From Hirudo medicinalis (Eukaryota > Annelida > Clitellata > Hirudinida > Hirudinidae), in the NCBI GenBank assembly GCA_011800805.1, contig MPNW01000148.1, positions 26,242-90,241 on the forward strand: a stretch of 64,000 nt of DNA, written 5' to 3'. The notes under the pieces are model-generated. The model made no database searches, was not told the origin of the DNA, and saw only the letters and a list, made by a program, of their open reading frames with translations. Within the stretch, counting starts at the first letter, position 1. Each line of letters begins with the position of its first letter. The position numbers were made by a program, and so were the translations under genes. Below are positions 25,401-37,314 of the stretch, in pieces.

Positions 25401-26186
25401 CGAATTGGCTGAAGGTTTTTTGTTGTTCAACAGGTATTAATTTGTTACGTCCGTGATCGTGTTGTTGAATATGTTTCTTTAACATGACTTGTGAACAGGG
25501 CCGTCGACAGAAATTTCTGGCTCCTAAGCGGCGCCTCGTAGGGCCACGGGTCCATATGTTATGTCAATTTGGTAACGGAAAAGCAAAAAAATAGGTAAAA
25601 TATCAATTTTTAAAAACCCAGGCGGGCTCCTAAGAATTACCAGGCCCTTCGGCACTTGCCCCTTCACAGCGACCCTGTTTGAGAAGCAACATAGTTTACA
25701 GATTTTGCAAATCCGTTCAAAGCATAGACGACTGAAAAACTAACAGTAATGTTATAAATCCATTTGTTAAAATTTAGAATTTTTATCATAACAAATAACA
25801 TTGTTGACGTCAATTAATCTTAAATTCCTCCCTTCTCTTTGAGAATAATTGTCAAACTTTTTCAAACCCTCCCCCACCATTTTGTTGACTTAATTTATGG
25901 ACGGCCCCTAACTGGTTCCTAATTTGGAACATACAAGTGTACCAAGAATTTTGAAAAGCTTTGCTTTAGGAGCTATTCCAATAAACTTGTAAAAGATCAG
26001 AATTACTTTTTGTTCGAAGCAATTGCATGTTTGCAAATTACATTGGAAGTACTTCCTAATGAAAGTTCGCCATTTAAAGTTAGCAACAAGACAAATCAGC
26101 AAAATGTCTCCTTAAGTTAAAAAAAAATTGTTAACGATCCTTCATTTTCTCTCTAAATTACTTCTCAACACCTTCTCCTCCTCCAT
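22482..26186 (-). CDS. Small 66-residue protein, four exons, function unknown
   Basis: Exons on the minus strand are 26186-26162 (MEEEKVLR), 24650-24627 (a 24-bp microexon), 23066-23021 and 22587-22482. Lengths of 25, 24, 46 and 106 bp sum to 201, giving 66 codons plus TAA, and each junction has GT-AG borders and matching phase. The product begins with a charged helix (VLRKAEKRANTNKPK), has TNAEIQQDMKLGHFEDIEPE in the middle and ends EDLKYEFSSK. There is no signal peptide, membrane segment or Cys. The acidic C-terminal half looks like a short adaptor or complex subunit, but I do not recognise the family. Intron 1 carries a 967-bp transposon. The closing phase over four tiny exons is the main evidence that it is real. 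Confidence 0.6.
24942..25908. mobile_element. TIR DNA transposon, Harbinger-like ends, non-autonomous
   Basis: The left end GGGATCGTCCGTTAATTATG and the right end read inward (GGGGCCGTCCATAAATTAAG) are terminal inverted repeats matching at 19 of the first 24 positions. Both sides are flanked by TAA, a 3-bp target duplication typical of PIF/Harbinger-type elements. Inside is a 60-codon minus-strand frame (25379-25197) with an acidic segment (EWLDEDDADLSDLS) that may be a transposase remnant; no catalytic domain is visible. Part of the same repeat recurs at 45821-46042. It sits in intron 1 of the 66-residue-protein gene. Confidence 0.7.
25496..25677. mobile_element. hAT-like MITE nested in the TIR transposon
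   Basis: A 182-bp block begins CAGGGCCGTCGACAG and ends GCGACCCTG, giving short inverted ends of the CAGGG type seen in hAT elements. It is flanked by imperfect 8-bp direct repeats (CTTGTGAA and TTTGAGAA). The related repeat copy at 45821 reads straight through CTTGTGAAGCAACATAG and so shows the unoccupied site. There is no coding capacity. Confidence 0.75.
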
Positions 26187-26927
26187 TTCTAATGCGCAAG
26201 AATCTAAACGAGGGGTTGCCTTCCTTCGAACATGGAGTGTCTGAAATATTTATTCCCAACAAAAATGTCCGACGGCATAAATGACGTCAGTTGCCACAGC
26301 GCTCAGAAATCACCTTACAAAGTAATAACGAAAAAAAGTAACGAAACTATGGCGACTTAAGTCAGGGAATAATATCCGGAAAACCAAACCCCGTCATATA
26401 ATATGATGTGAAACATGTGCTGTTATTATTAAGTACGAGTTTAATTATTTTAAGAGCAAATCACATTTGATTTGTAAATTATTTTTATGATTAACTATTG
26501 CGATCAAGAATGTAATCAGAGTCAGTGGCCGTTTGGCATCCCAGATTCATACTTCATATTTATATTTGAATGGTTGAACAATTTATCGTGCTTATACAAT
26601 AGGTAAAATGTTTCTTTTTGAGAATCTACTTTCTGGATTTGGAGTTAATTTGAATGAAAAAGAGAAAATTCTTTGGGGATTGTGGGGTTCTTTATTAACC
26701 AAGTATCATGAAGTGCTCTTAACAAAGAATTGGGTAAACATTTCATAAATCATTCTAATTCTAGTTGCTCAAATAGCCTTCTTTCTAAGAGCATTTTTCA
26801 AACAAAAACACAAAAAAATGCAGATAGTAGGAATGGCTTAAACAAAATATTATCGTCATATTAAGCTGATATTAATATGGAGCATTAATGGAGCCAGGTA
26901 GATAACTTTTCTTTTCTCCAAATTTGT

Positions 26928-29900
26928 TTAAGCCAGGGTCTTCTGGATGTGGGTAGCACGATCCTGAAAATATTTTTAAATAAGTTAAAATTTCTTGCTA
27001 AGATTAGAGATTAATATCTTACAAAAGTAATTTTTAAAACAAGCTATTAAGCTATTTTAAAAGAAATTTCACCGCATGATAGAGAAAGAAATTACGATAT
27101 TCATATTATTAAAAGTGATGAACTAAGGCAACATAATGTACCTGTCCGGATGAGTTAAAGAGCTGGGTGGTGATGTTCTGGCCAGTTCCCCAGTCAATGA
27201 TGTCGACTTCAATGTCTGAAGCGGTGGCATTGCTTGGCTTGGCTCCCTTCACCCACAACTGGATAGAGAAGTAAGGTTAAATTTTAGAGAACGTTGTTAT
27301 GATTCAAATTATAACATTTTAAGTTTGCAATATAAAATCAAATTATAGCTCACCTTGATCTTCATGTGTGGGTCAATACCGGCATCGGCCTTGAAGGTGT
27401 AGACTGGAACGTCCTTTCCATCGACCTTCCTCTTCAGGGTGAATCCTCCGAGTTCTTCCCTCTGTTGTGGCAGGTTGGAATATTTAAATTATTTAATTAA
27501 TTTGCCTAATGAAATTGCTAAATACTGGTGATAAGTTCAGAGCAATTCGTACCCTCTTGCCGGTGTTTTCAAGAACAATGAATTTGCCATCTGGGGAGCA
27601 TTCAGAGATGGAAACGGGTCCTCTGGCGTTCCTCTGGTAGCTGGTTCTTCCACCAACAAGAGATGATGAACCGGTGATCTTTCTTGAAAGGGATGTGCCT
27701 GAACATTGCAATCGAAATTTAATTTAACTTAACATTTCCAGAGGTTTAATCAATGACTTATTTTTGTCAAGTTTCAATAGTTTAAAAAGTGCTCCTAAAG
27801 ATTGATAAATAAATAACTCACTGCTGCTGAATCCAGCTGCTGATCCGTTGTATCCCTCGCCATAGATACCGTCAGCGTAAGCTGAAGCGGCTGAAGCGGT
27901 GGCGCTGGCGTAGGAATCGAACATGCTGTCGACGACTTGTCTGAGACCCTCTCCATCTGCTTCGCCCTCCAAGAGCTTCTTGTAAGTGGCGATTTCCAAT
28001 TCAAGGCTGAGCTTGGCATCCAGAAGAGCTTCCAGTTCTTTGGTGATGGCGTCCATCTCTGCCTTCATGGTGATGATCTCGCTCTTTGTGGCATCGATGT
28101 CTTTCATGACTTCAATCTCTCTCTCTTCCATATCGCGTCTCATTTCTTCGATTTCTCTCAACATCATGTCGTTCTGCAAGGTGAATGCACTTACAAGTGT
28201 GGATTAGGATTCGCATTTGGGAATAATTACTTATTTATAAATTGTAGACTGATTTGTAAAATATGTTAATAGAGTATTTATTTATCAACGTCTGATTCTT
28301 ACCCTGCCTTCGAACTCCAAAACCTTGGTTCTGATTTCATTGGTCTGCATCCTGATGCGGACAGATTCTTCTTTGGTTGTGGAAACAATAGCGGGTCTTG
28401 GGAGGTTGAGGGACTGCACCTAAAAAATGGAAACATTTAATTTTATTTTTAGATAATCTCGTGATAGTTTGAAGATGCTTACAGCTTGCTTAACAAGTAT
28501 GATTATTTGGCAGGCTAAATTATTATTACTATAGGTTCACCTTTTACGATTTCAAATTCTTTAACAGAAAGAGACTCACCTGCATGCTGTAGTTGAGGCT
28601 CATTTCGTTCTGGAGTTCATCGATCTTCTCTCCGTAATGCTCCTGGAGTTTCTTCAATTCCATGCTCATCTCGCTCTTCCAGTATTCTCTGTTGCTTGCT
28701 GTGCTGTCGAAGTAAGCCTTAGCAGCCAACTCACGGAGCTCCTGAAGTGAACAAAGTATTTCATAAGTTAATTGATTGATGAATGCTGTTCAAATAATTG
28801 ATAAATTTATGGAAGGTGACAAGTTACGCACTTGTTCGTGCAATTCCTTGATGAAGGCCAATTCTTCTTCAAGGGCCAATCTTTTGGCTTCGGCGGCATC
28901 GTGTTCAGCGGCCTGAGCATCGAAGTCCTACGGGAAAAGAATTCATGGTTTAAAATATTTCACTGATAATTGAAACATTGTCGCAATAAAATCATAAATT
29001 CAAATACACATCCACATTCCTGCTCATGAGTATCCTCATCGCATGCATCCTTCTTGGCTCAAATTCGGATAGAATTAACATTTAAAGTGTCCACCAAATT
29101 GAAGAATTTCTTCACTTACTGTTCTTGCCCTGTTAAGGTTCTCTTGAAGTTTGCTGAGGATGGCCTTGTTGTATCTTTTGTCTCCATCGAGGAGATCGCT
29201 GCGCAAGCGCAGAAGGTGAACTTCGGATTGGATTTCAGCGATCTGTTGGATCTGCTTCTCCAGCTTGTCTCTGCTCTCGTCAACGGCGGCGTTGGCTTCG
29301 TCGAGTCTTTGGAATGAATGGATGAGATTCCATGATTACGTTGCATTTATCGACATATCATCATCATCATCATCATCGAATCCATCGTTGCAAACTAGAA
29401 TTCACTGAAACATTAATTTCCATCAATGAAACCATATTCCTCTCTCATTTCATCATCATCGTCATCATCGCATCGTTGTGCTTAAAAGGAAATTCCCACA
29501 AAAAGGCTGCTTCATACAGCGCTCAGCTCAGTAGCAAAGCTTGCAATTATTGATTTTTCTTGCTCACACACGCTCTGAATGCAGTCAGCCAGTTCTTCAA
29601 TTCGGGACAAATTTGTTCCCCACTTTCAACAATTTACGATTTGAAGAGTTTTGCGATTTCAAATAAACTCACTTCCTCCTCAGGTCATCGACCTTCTCTT
29701 CCATGGAAGCAACCTGGATTTGAAGCCTCTGTGTCTCTTTTTCGCAGTCATCAAGAAGTCTCTTAACCTACGACAATAAAAACGTAACCATTAACAAACA
29801 GTTCCACTGTGATTATCGACTCATGTAAATATTGATTTACTACTCTGTCGAAATGCAAAAGCAAAACAAATTTCCAAGTAAGCCGTTTGATGCGACAAGT

Positions 29901-30483
29901 GTTTTCATGGTACGTAAATGGATAATTGAACTAGAAATGTCTGAAAGCTAACTCACCTGATCAAGATCTGTCTGGTACATGGTCTTGATGACTGTGGTTT
30001 GCTTTCCCCATCTGGATTTCAGGGCGTCCAATTCATCGGCCAACTTTTTGTTCTGGGCCTCCAAGAAACGAACCTTCTCGATGTAACCTAGAGTTATTGA
30101 AGATTTGATTTTATTGCTATTTATTAATGTTAAGTAAAAATGAATTATATGATGGGTGAATTAACTCAATTCTTATTTAGGAGCGCTTAAGGCAAAATAA
30201 TAATAATAAATTAATAATAATAAACGATGAATTCACCTGCGAAACGTTCGTTGAGATCTTGCATCTCTCTCTTCTCATTCTTCCTCTGATCGGTGACTGA
30301 GGTAGCAGCTCCTCCAGCCACTCCACCGGCTCCGTAGACGTTTCCAACGGACCTTGTCACCACGGACCTGGAAGAGACATTGGTGAATGCTCCTGGAGTT
30401 GCCCTCTGGATGAGAATGTTCCTTGGTTGGATGTTGGAACGGATGGTTCTCTCGTATTCGGCGACGAAGTTTCCTGATTCCAT
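26928..30483 (-). CDS. Cytoplasmic intermediate filament protein with lamin tail domain (12 exons, 597 aa)
   Basis: Exons run 30483-30237, 30087-29957, 29767-29673, 29306-29120, 28927-28832, 28741-28580, 28419-28303, 28173-27822, 27698-27553, 27461-27354, 27258-27142 and 26963-26928; all phases close on TAA. A Ser/Arg/Gly-rich head of about 70 residues precedes coil 1A (QDLNERFAGYIEKVRFLEAQ, the helix-initiation motif). The rod has the long, lamin-length coil 1B usual in protostome filaments. It ends with LELEIATYKKLLEGE, the helix-termination motif. The tail from about residue 463 is a lamin-tail Ig fold (VSISECSPDGKFIVLENTG, DVDIIDWGTG-like strand, TQLFNSSGQ). The end is QKTLA, with no CaaX box and no nuclear localisation signal, so the product is cytoplasmic rather than a nuclear lamin. 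It should assemble into 10-nm filaments, probably in epithelial cells. Confidence 0.95.
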
Positions 30484-30709
30484 CTTTTATTTGTTGTTAA
30501 GATCTCCTCAAATATAACTCCCGATCCTGCAAATAAGAGTCGAGCTCAGTAAATCCAATCAGGAAATTCAGATGATTAAAAGTAATTAATTTCTCTTATA
30601 TTTATTTATTCGATATAAAAGTTGAGTAGGTTAGAGCTCGCTAGACATCACACTTTACCTGTGCAAAACAAGACTTAGCGGTAATGGGTCGCACCTGCTG
30701 CTTTATAAA
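30484..30709 (-). promoter_or_regulatory. Core promoter and 5'UTR intron of the intermediate filament gene
   Basis: On the minus strand a TTTATAAA box (30709-30702) lies about 30 bp upstream of a short leader that ends TTTTGCACAG before a GTAAAG donor (exon edge 30659). A TTATTTGCAG acceptor at 30527 leads into the leader that carries the ATG at 30483. The order of TATA box, short noncoding exon, 132-bp intron and coding exon is consistent. The exact transcription start is inferred. Confidence 0.6.
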
Positions 30710-31025
30710 GGTTCGCATCGTGGTAGACATGCCGCATACCAATGCAGGCTGCTTGCTGTCCTACGCGTGGTGCCTGAATTGGTGCTGCTCCGATGAACGC
30801 TGGCCTCCATTCGATGCCACGGATAGGTGGATTCACTCAAGCGAGACTTCTATGCCATGCTCACGCATGGTAACAGAGCGACGCGTAGGCATTCGCGTAT
30901 TATTTCTTCGGTCTGCATTTAGGAAATGTCGAAGATTGAGACAATGCCGTGAGTCTGAGGTAGTGAAATTCAATTAACGAGGTCTTTGTGTAGGTCTGAC
31001 GATCGAATGTAATACTTGCGAGGCA

Positions 31026-31082
31026 TGCACAGAACATCCACGAGTCGATGGCATTTTTTGTGGTGGACAAATGTTCTGTGCA
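31026..31082. repeat. 12-bp perfect inverted repeat
   Basis: TGCACAGAACAT at 31026-31037 is mirrored by ATGTTCTGTGCA at 31071-31082, with a 33-bp loop. It lies 0.3 kb upstream of the intermediate filament promoter. It could be a hairpin, a paired binding site or a MITE end; no target duplication was recognised. Confidence 0.6.
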
Positions 31083-33350
31083 CGCGTGGAATTTTGTTGA
31101 AATTATGAATCACCCATGTAATTATTAATTTTGTTTCTAAAGATTTTTTATGAAGAATGTTTTCAAATTGAAGAAGTCATTGGAGTTGACCAGATAAATA
31201 TTGAGATCTGGAAATTATTAAGTCTTGAGTAATTTTTAGCTCACTTTGGTTCCTCAGTGACCGAGTTTTTGTCATAATCGTAGAATAATTATGACGTTGT
31301 AATATAATTACAAGTAATATTATTTTAAATTGTTATGAAACACATAACATAATTGATATGCGATTATTTTCCGCTTCGCTTTTAATAACATGTCCCTCGA
31401 ATATTTATAATAATGAAATTGCAAATCATGTTCATTAATAACTTTCTGAGTTATGTATTTATTATGCAAAAATGTAATCGTAATATCTTCAAAAAGAGAT
31501 CAGATTTGTTTTGATTAGCAGTCATGCTATTCACAAGCTTTGTGTTTCCAACATTTGCGATCGAGAAGTTTGTGTAGTAATTCAACAATGCGTGAACAAA
31601 CGCTCGTATTTGTTTTTGGAACTTTTGATTTTTTTGAGAATGTATCCTGAAATTGCAACCACCAAACTTTGAATGATTTGCACGCAGATGATTTTACTTT
31701 AAATTATTTTGCAAACGTACAACGGAAATTACTTGGTAAGAGATAATTTACAAGCACTAGAAACAACATCACTTGATCGAATCGCTCAAGTGGAACGACA
31801 AATATTCACTTACAACCCACACATTCGGTAGTAATGAATGCCATGATTCTTCTAATGTTTGCATTTTCTTTTGCAGTCGTCTGCGAAGGAGCTGAGATTA
31901 TTCTATGGAGGAGGTTGTCGTCGACTACATTTCGACGACAATTGTTGCTGCATGGAATTCAGAATGCTTGTTTTGTGCATTGTGAATTGCAATCAATTCA
32001 TTGTAATTTTTTGCACCTGCAACCTTTCCCATAGGATACAAGCTTGCCAAGCGACGGGCAAAACCAACTGACGGGCGGGTAACAAAATGTGCCGCCAGTG
32101 TCCTTAACCATAAACCAGAAAAACCGCGGGAAATTGACGAAATTTGCTCCCCGCAGAGTTGGCTTTTGCCCGTCATTTCTACAGTCACCACGTCATGACT
32201 GGCCAAATTTTGAAAGATGAGCCCAATATGTTCCATTCCTAACGATTTTAAATGTACGCAGTAATAAGTACAATTTAGATGCAGTTATTAAGATATCAAG
32301 TACAATTATTGTACAATTAAGTATTATTAATCATTATATGTTAAGAATTGTTAAGTACAAGTAAGATTAAGGTTATTGAATAACCGTGTGACAATGCAAT
32401 TGCAATATAATCATAGAATAATAATCATTTATTTGCACACCGTGAATTGCCAAACCATGATTCCATCCGTGGATTGTTTCCGAGTTTTGCTTTCTTTTTC
32501 ATTCAATCGTCAGGTGGTGAAACTGAATGGTGAATCTTGCGCTGTTTTTTGTTGTTGTTTTACGTAATGTTGCATTTTGATTTCCGTAGAAATAAATTAA
32601 TTTACAAACCAATTAAAAAGGAGATTGTGATATCATTAATAATATTAAGTCAATTAATATTAATTCAATCAAATTGTTAAAATAATTGGAAACGTGATTG
32701 ATACGATTCGTTGTAACAGAAGTTGCATGAAATTCCTTCAAAGTCTCTCCAACTCTGACGCTCAGATTAATTGTTTGTTTAAGAATGATTTACGACACGA
32801 CAATGTTTTTAATTAACAGAAACCACTGTGGCTGAATGGGCCTAAGTTACCTGAGTTAACATACAAAAGATGACGAAATCGGACCAAATGAGCATTTGTT
32901 CAAAACATAACAGACAGATAATCATTTGTAGTCGATGAGGTGGAGACCAATGTGAATTAAATTTAATCATTTGATGTTTTCGAAATATTTGGAATTATGA
33001 AATTTAATGAGGATAACTTAATCGCTTATCATTGATCGGATTGCATCTGATTCTGCTCGTTCGACTGATAATAAAATGAATTGTAAATGAAATCCTTTGT
33101 TCGTCATATTTATTCTAAAATTCCACTTAATTAATTCCACTCAACTAATTTTTCTCATTTTCTTGTTATTATCAAACACAAATTAATTCTTAGAGATGAT
33201 AACTTAAAACCTTTAACTGAAGATATTTGTTTTGAGGACCATGTACAACGATAAAGTAACTGAACTCTTTGCAAACGCTGCAAGTAAAACAAAATTCTAG
33301 TTTCTGCGTATTTCATCTAGTTAGCTCATAAAATGACTCTAAATCCATTC

Positions 33351-33518
33351 ACATTCCAGTTCTTAGGAGGATCTGAGGCTGCCAAAGGTATAAGAACAAG
33401 GGGACAATGGTGTAAGATGTTTAAGAAAGCAACAGTGAGCTTTGGAAGTAGATTCTTTGGTGCCCGAGTGGATGAACGCTGGAATAAGCTCGAGGCACAG
33501 AATAGTGTGAATGGTTGA
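33351..33518 (+). pseudogene. Fragment resembling the C-terminus of a non-LTR retrotransposon ORF2
   Basis: One open frame ends in SFGSRFFGARVDERWNKLEA followed by QNSVNG and a stop. The pattern F-x-x-R-V-x-x-x-W-N-x-L-x is typical of the last part of CR1/RTE-type ORF2 proteins. No reverse transcriptase motif is attached, so the assignment is tentative. Confidence 0.4.
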
Positions 33519-34576
33519 AGCCAGAATAGGGAAAAATTCAAGATATGCCTAGAATTTGAAGGCTTTTGAATAAGTGAAAATAAAGTGGTTCTTCGCAGGA
33601 GACAATGAGGTCGTTAATGACCAGTATAATTTATTAAGTTAACTTAAAATCAAATTCATGTAAAATATCAAAGTCATAAGTTTTGTTAATGAAACTCATC
33701 AGATTGAGAATATAATAATATGTCAATGTACGGTGTGTAAATGTGTGGTCCAATATTCGAGCTGGTGTAACGGAGGCGTAATTCAAAACAGCTTTTCATT
33801 CTTTACTGCTTCTCTGGTTTTCAAAAAGGCGAAATCGATGATTTAATTGTTGAGAATCAACAGAAGCTTGACCATTTCTCAACCATTTCCGTCAGACAAT
33901 GTTGCCTATTCCGAATGAGAGATGAAATTATTGGTTTAAAATCAAAGAAGACATCCTCAAAACCATGAATTCCTGGCAAAAAAAAGATGAAAAAGAATGC
34001 ATCTTAATGAATGTATTCAGGATACTCGGGTAACTTTAATAATTTGAGAACAATTTCTTAGTAACGAAATATTCCACTTGGAAAAACTCAGAAAGTAATA
34101 ACAACTTTTTTGTGGAAGCATTTCAATGAATTCCACTTGCGAGATGATTTTAAGTAAAAATTTAGTTGACAATAATTGAAGTGAAACTAACTCCATGTTG
34201 TTTGAAAATTCTGAATTCTAAACAACTTTTGAAATAAAACATGTTTCATTTTCTGCTTAAGGGTTCAAAGTTATCAAATTAAATTTTATGTTTGCGATAA
34301 AATTAAAACTTTTGATCGAAGCTTTGTCCAGATATAAAAACTGATTCAAGCTGATTTGCAACATTGAAAGATAAGAGATCTTGCAAATAGTTGTTCCAAC
34401 TCAGAGGTTCCTTATATTTCTTTAAGATTTCGAGAAGCGAGATCATCTTGAAAGTTATTGTTGTTATAAAACATTGATTCCAATGATCAATCAACTTGAG
34501 GTGAACAATATTTGCGATGGAAAACACGTTCAAAATGATAATCCCAATAATTCTTCGATTTAAATCGAGAAATAAA

Positions 34577-34640
34577 AAATTAAATTAAATTAAATTAAAT
34601 CCAATTAAATCCAATTAAATCCAATTAGATTAAATTAGAT
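34577..34640. repeat. AATTAAAT(CC) tandem repeat
   Basis: Units of AATTA and AATCCAATTA are repeated about ten times in total with small changes. Simple intergenic repeat. Confidence 0.8.
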
Positions 34641-35253
34641 TCTCGGTCTGCGCACAGCTGAGACAAACGCCCAAAAGAACCGTTGCAAACAAAACAACGA
34701 AAGTGGCCCGTGAATTGAAAAGGAAGGGAATTGTTAGCATGTGACCATGAAATTGCAGGGATCTCATGTGGAATGAGTGTAACTTGGATTACAGGATTCA
34801 ATGATTGTCCTCTCGTAACGATTAACCGTCTTTGTGCTCTTGATTGCATCCCCTCTCCTGGGATCCCATCATAAAGGGACGTCTGATTTCGGAGCCACGT
34901 GACATGGATAATGTATAACCAGCGTTGTCTCTTTATTATCGCCTGCTATAGACTCATTTGTGCTTCCAATGAGCTGCTGGCTTAAAGTTAAACGAACCTA
35001 ATGACGTGTTTGGAAACGTGCAATTAGAAAACAAACTCTAATAAATGAATGAATGTAATAAATAATAATAAATAAATTAATTAATTAACCATAGAATGAT
35101 GCTTCTTTACGTTAAAAGACCCTTTTACAACGATTGCTCTTCCAATGGGACAATGGTGTAATTAAGGGGACAATGTGCTCTCCACGAGAGGAGAATGTCA
35201 AACAAATAAGCACGTAAAGAGCACAGTAACGAGTTCATAATTCCAACTCAAAA

Positions 35254-35557
35254 TCACATGAGATTGGAAATGCTGAGGTGCCCGTAGTTGAGATGTTGGC
35301 TTTCAACGTGTCTTCTCATGTCCACCTTTCTCTGGAAGGTCCTAGGACACATTTGGCAGGCGAAGGGTTTGAAGCCGGAATGTTTGCGACTGTGTGTGAT
35401 CAGATTGGAAGACTGGCTGAAAGACTTGCCGCAGTGATGGCAGACGTATGGTTTTTCTCCTGCAGAAGAGGGATTCATTATGGACAACAGATTATTGTAT
35501 TATTCATTGTATCCATTTCTTCTTGTTAATTATGTCCCTTATGGTTCTTGTATTTAA

Positions 35558-35619
<62 letters not shown>

Positions 35620-37314
35620 CTAGTAATGTTATTATAATTTACTTTACTTGTTTTCACAATTATTATATGATAACATATATAGAATATATGTATATATTAT
35701 GTATATATATATATATATAATATGATCATGTGACATGATTTGATAAGCAATTTGTAATTGTTAAAAAAATGTATTTGAGATGTTTGTAATAATTTGCTAA
35801 TCTTGGTTGATTTTTAAATAAAATTAATAAATTTATGTTCATGCTTAAAAACGAAGTAAAACTAGTTTACTGTAAAAGTTTACTGTAAAAGTTTACTGTA
35901 AAGGCTTAACTGACATTAACTTGAACATTATTCGTTCAATCGTCCTCAACATTACTTTGCAGTCTTTCATTATTTTTCAAATCCCAAGACAATTACCTGA
36001 ACATGCTCATGTACTATCGTGATCATTTAATGCGTCCGAGAGCAATTATTATTTATCTTCGAAGCTTTTATTATTGTCTTTTCAAATATTAATTCATAAA
36101 AACCGTTGATTTATTAGAAATATTGTGAATTTTGATGAGAAACGATAAAAATAAATTCATTTAACTTTTATTCTTTCATTCCATTCCCAGGCAAAACTTT
36201 TTAAATCTTTTACTTATTATTACATTTTTTTAAATGTGCAATTTAGTTACCAAGTTAATTTCTGAAAATTGATGTAAAATCATGTAAAAAAAAAACTTAT
36301 AACAAATGAATTGAATGCAAATCGAATGAAATCGTGCAGGAACAACTTCTCACCTGTGTGAGTGTAGGTGTGCTTCTTCATGTCTGACTTCTGATGGAAC
36401 TTCTTGCCGCAGTACTGGCAGGGGTAGGGTCTCGAATCCGAGTGGATGAGCATATGGGTGGAAAGGGTCGACGACCTCTTGAAGGACTTTCCGCACTGTT
36501 TGCACTCGAAACTCCGCTCCATTTTTGAAAGTTCTTTGCACGGAGACGACGGATGGATGCTCTCCGTTTTGCTGGTCGCTATGGTAACTCGGGATTCGCA
36601 GGTGCTTTGTGGAAATGTCGGACGATCGGATTGCGGTGCGGCGGGAGATGGATTGGTGAACGACTGATGAATAAAGGAGGAGAGAGGAAGGAATGGCTGA
36701 GAAAACTGAAACAAGTTCTTTCCGGGAAGAAAATGGCGGGAAAATGCGTTGAAGTTTCTGGCTCTGGTCATGAGGAAGTTGATCCACAGTTTGTGGTAAG
36801 TGTCCGTGTTGTGGAGGTCTGAGTGCTGCCCGATCTTCAAGGTCTGAGATTTTAAACAATTTCGTGGTGAATGTTTTTGATTAATTGTTAATTTTTATAT
36901 TCATTCATATTTACCATGTCATATTGTTTTAATAACTTCTTTTTTATTGTCATCAATAATTCTGCCTTTCTTAAATTTTTTAAATCTTTACAAAATTTAA
37001 TGTCTTTACATTTTCAATTCTGCTGGGATGACGTCTGTCCTGATCGTTGACCAAGTTATCTGGATAATTATCAAAAATAAATTTAAAATAAAAATAAAAA
37101 TATTATATTTAAAACATGTAGAGACTTATTAACGAATTATGTTCATAATATTTGAATAAATATGTAATTACTCACAACACGTAATAGTTTGCGATTCATT
37201 GAGTTTGTTCAAATGTTCCAATTCTCTTGCAGGGCTCCAAATGTTGTGTTTTTCAAGACTTTTCAACGAGACATCTTTCGCTTCACCTTCCTCATATTTT
37301 ATTGGTCCAGACAT
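35254..37314 (-). CDS. sens: Senseless/Gfi1-family C2H2 zinc-finger transcription factor (4 exons, 294 aa)
   Basis: Exons 37314-37176, 37059-37010, 36843-36354 and 35459-35254 join in phase (885 bp). Four C2H2 fingers form the C-terminal half: [63 protein letters not shown] and [22 protein letters not shown]. Order and linkers ([23 protein letters not shown]) match the last four fingers of Gfi1/Senseless, DNA-binding repressors or activators of neural and blood-cell fate. The N-terminal half is Ser/Thr/Pro-rich and does not start with a SNAG repressor motif (MPRSFLVK-like), as also described for fly Senseless. The two extra N-terminal fingers of vertebrate Gfi1 are absent. Exons 1 and 2 are supported only by splice sites and phase; the finger exons are certain. 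Confidence 0.9.
35559..35720. repeat. AAT microsatellite followed by AT repeat
   Basis: About 18 AAT units (35559-35613) lie just upstream, on the minus strand, of the acceptor of the last senseless-like exon. An AT/TATA dinucleotide tract follows at 35690-35720. Both are in the last intron. Confidence 0.9.

Larger units (their letters stand above)
31100..35253. other. Intergenic region between intermediate filament and senseless-like genes
   Basis: No phase-consistent exon chain was found in these 4 kb. Contents are AT-rich DNA, a retrotransposon-like fragment at 33351-33518 and an AATTAAATC repeat near 34577-34640. Regulatory DNA for either neighbour is possible. Confidence 0.5.

Noticed and set aside
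35254..36859. Second open frame of 169 codons over the senseless-like exon
   Set aside because: It is a shadow of the zinc-finger exon in another frame; the C2H2 fingers fix the true frame.
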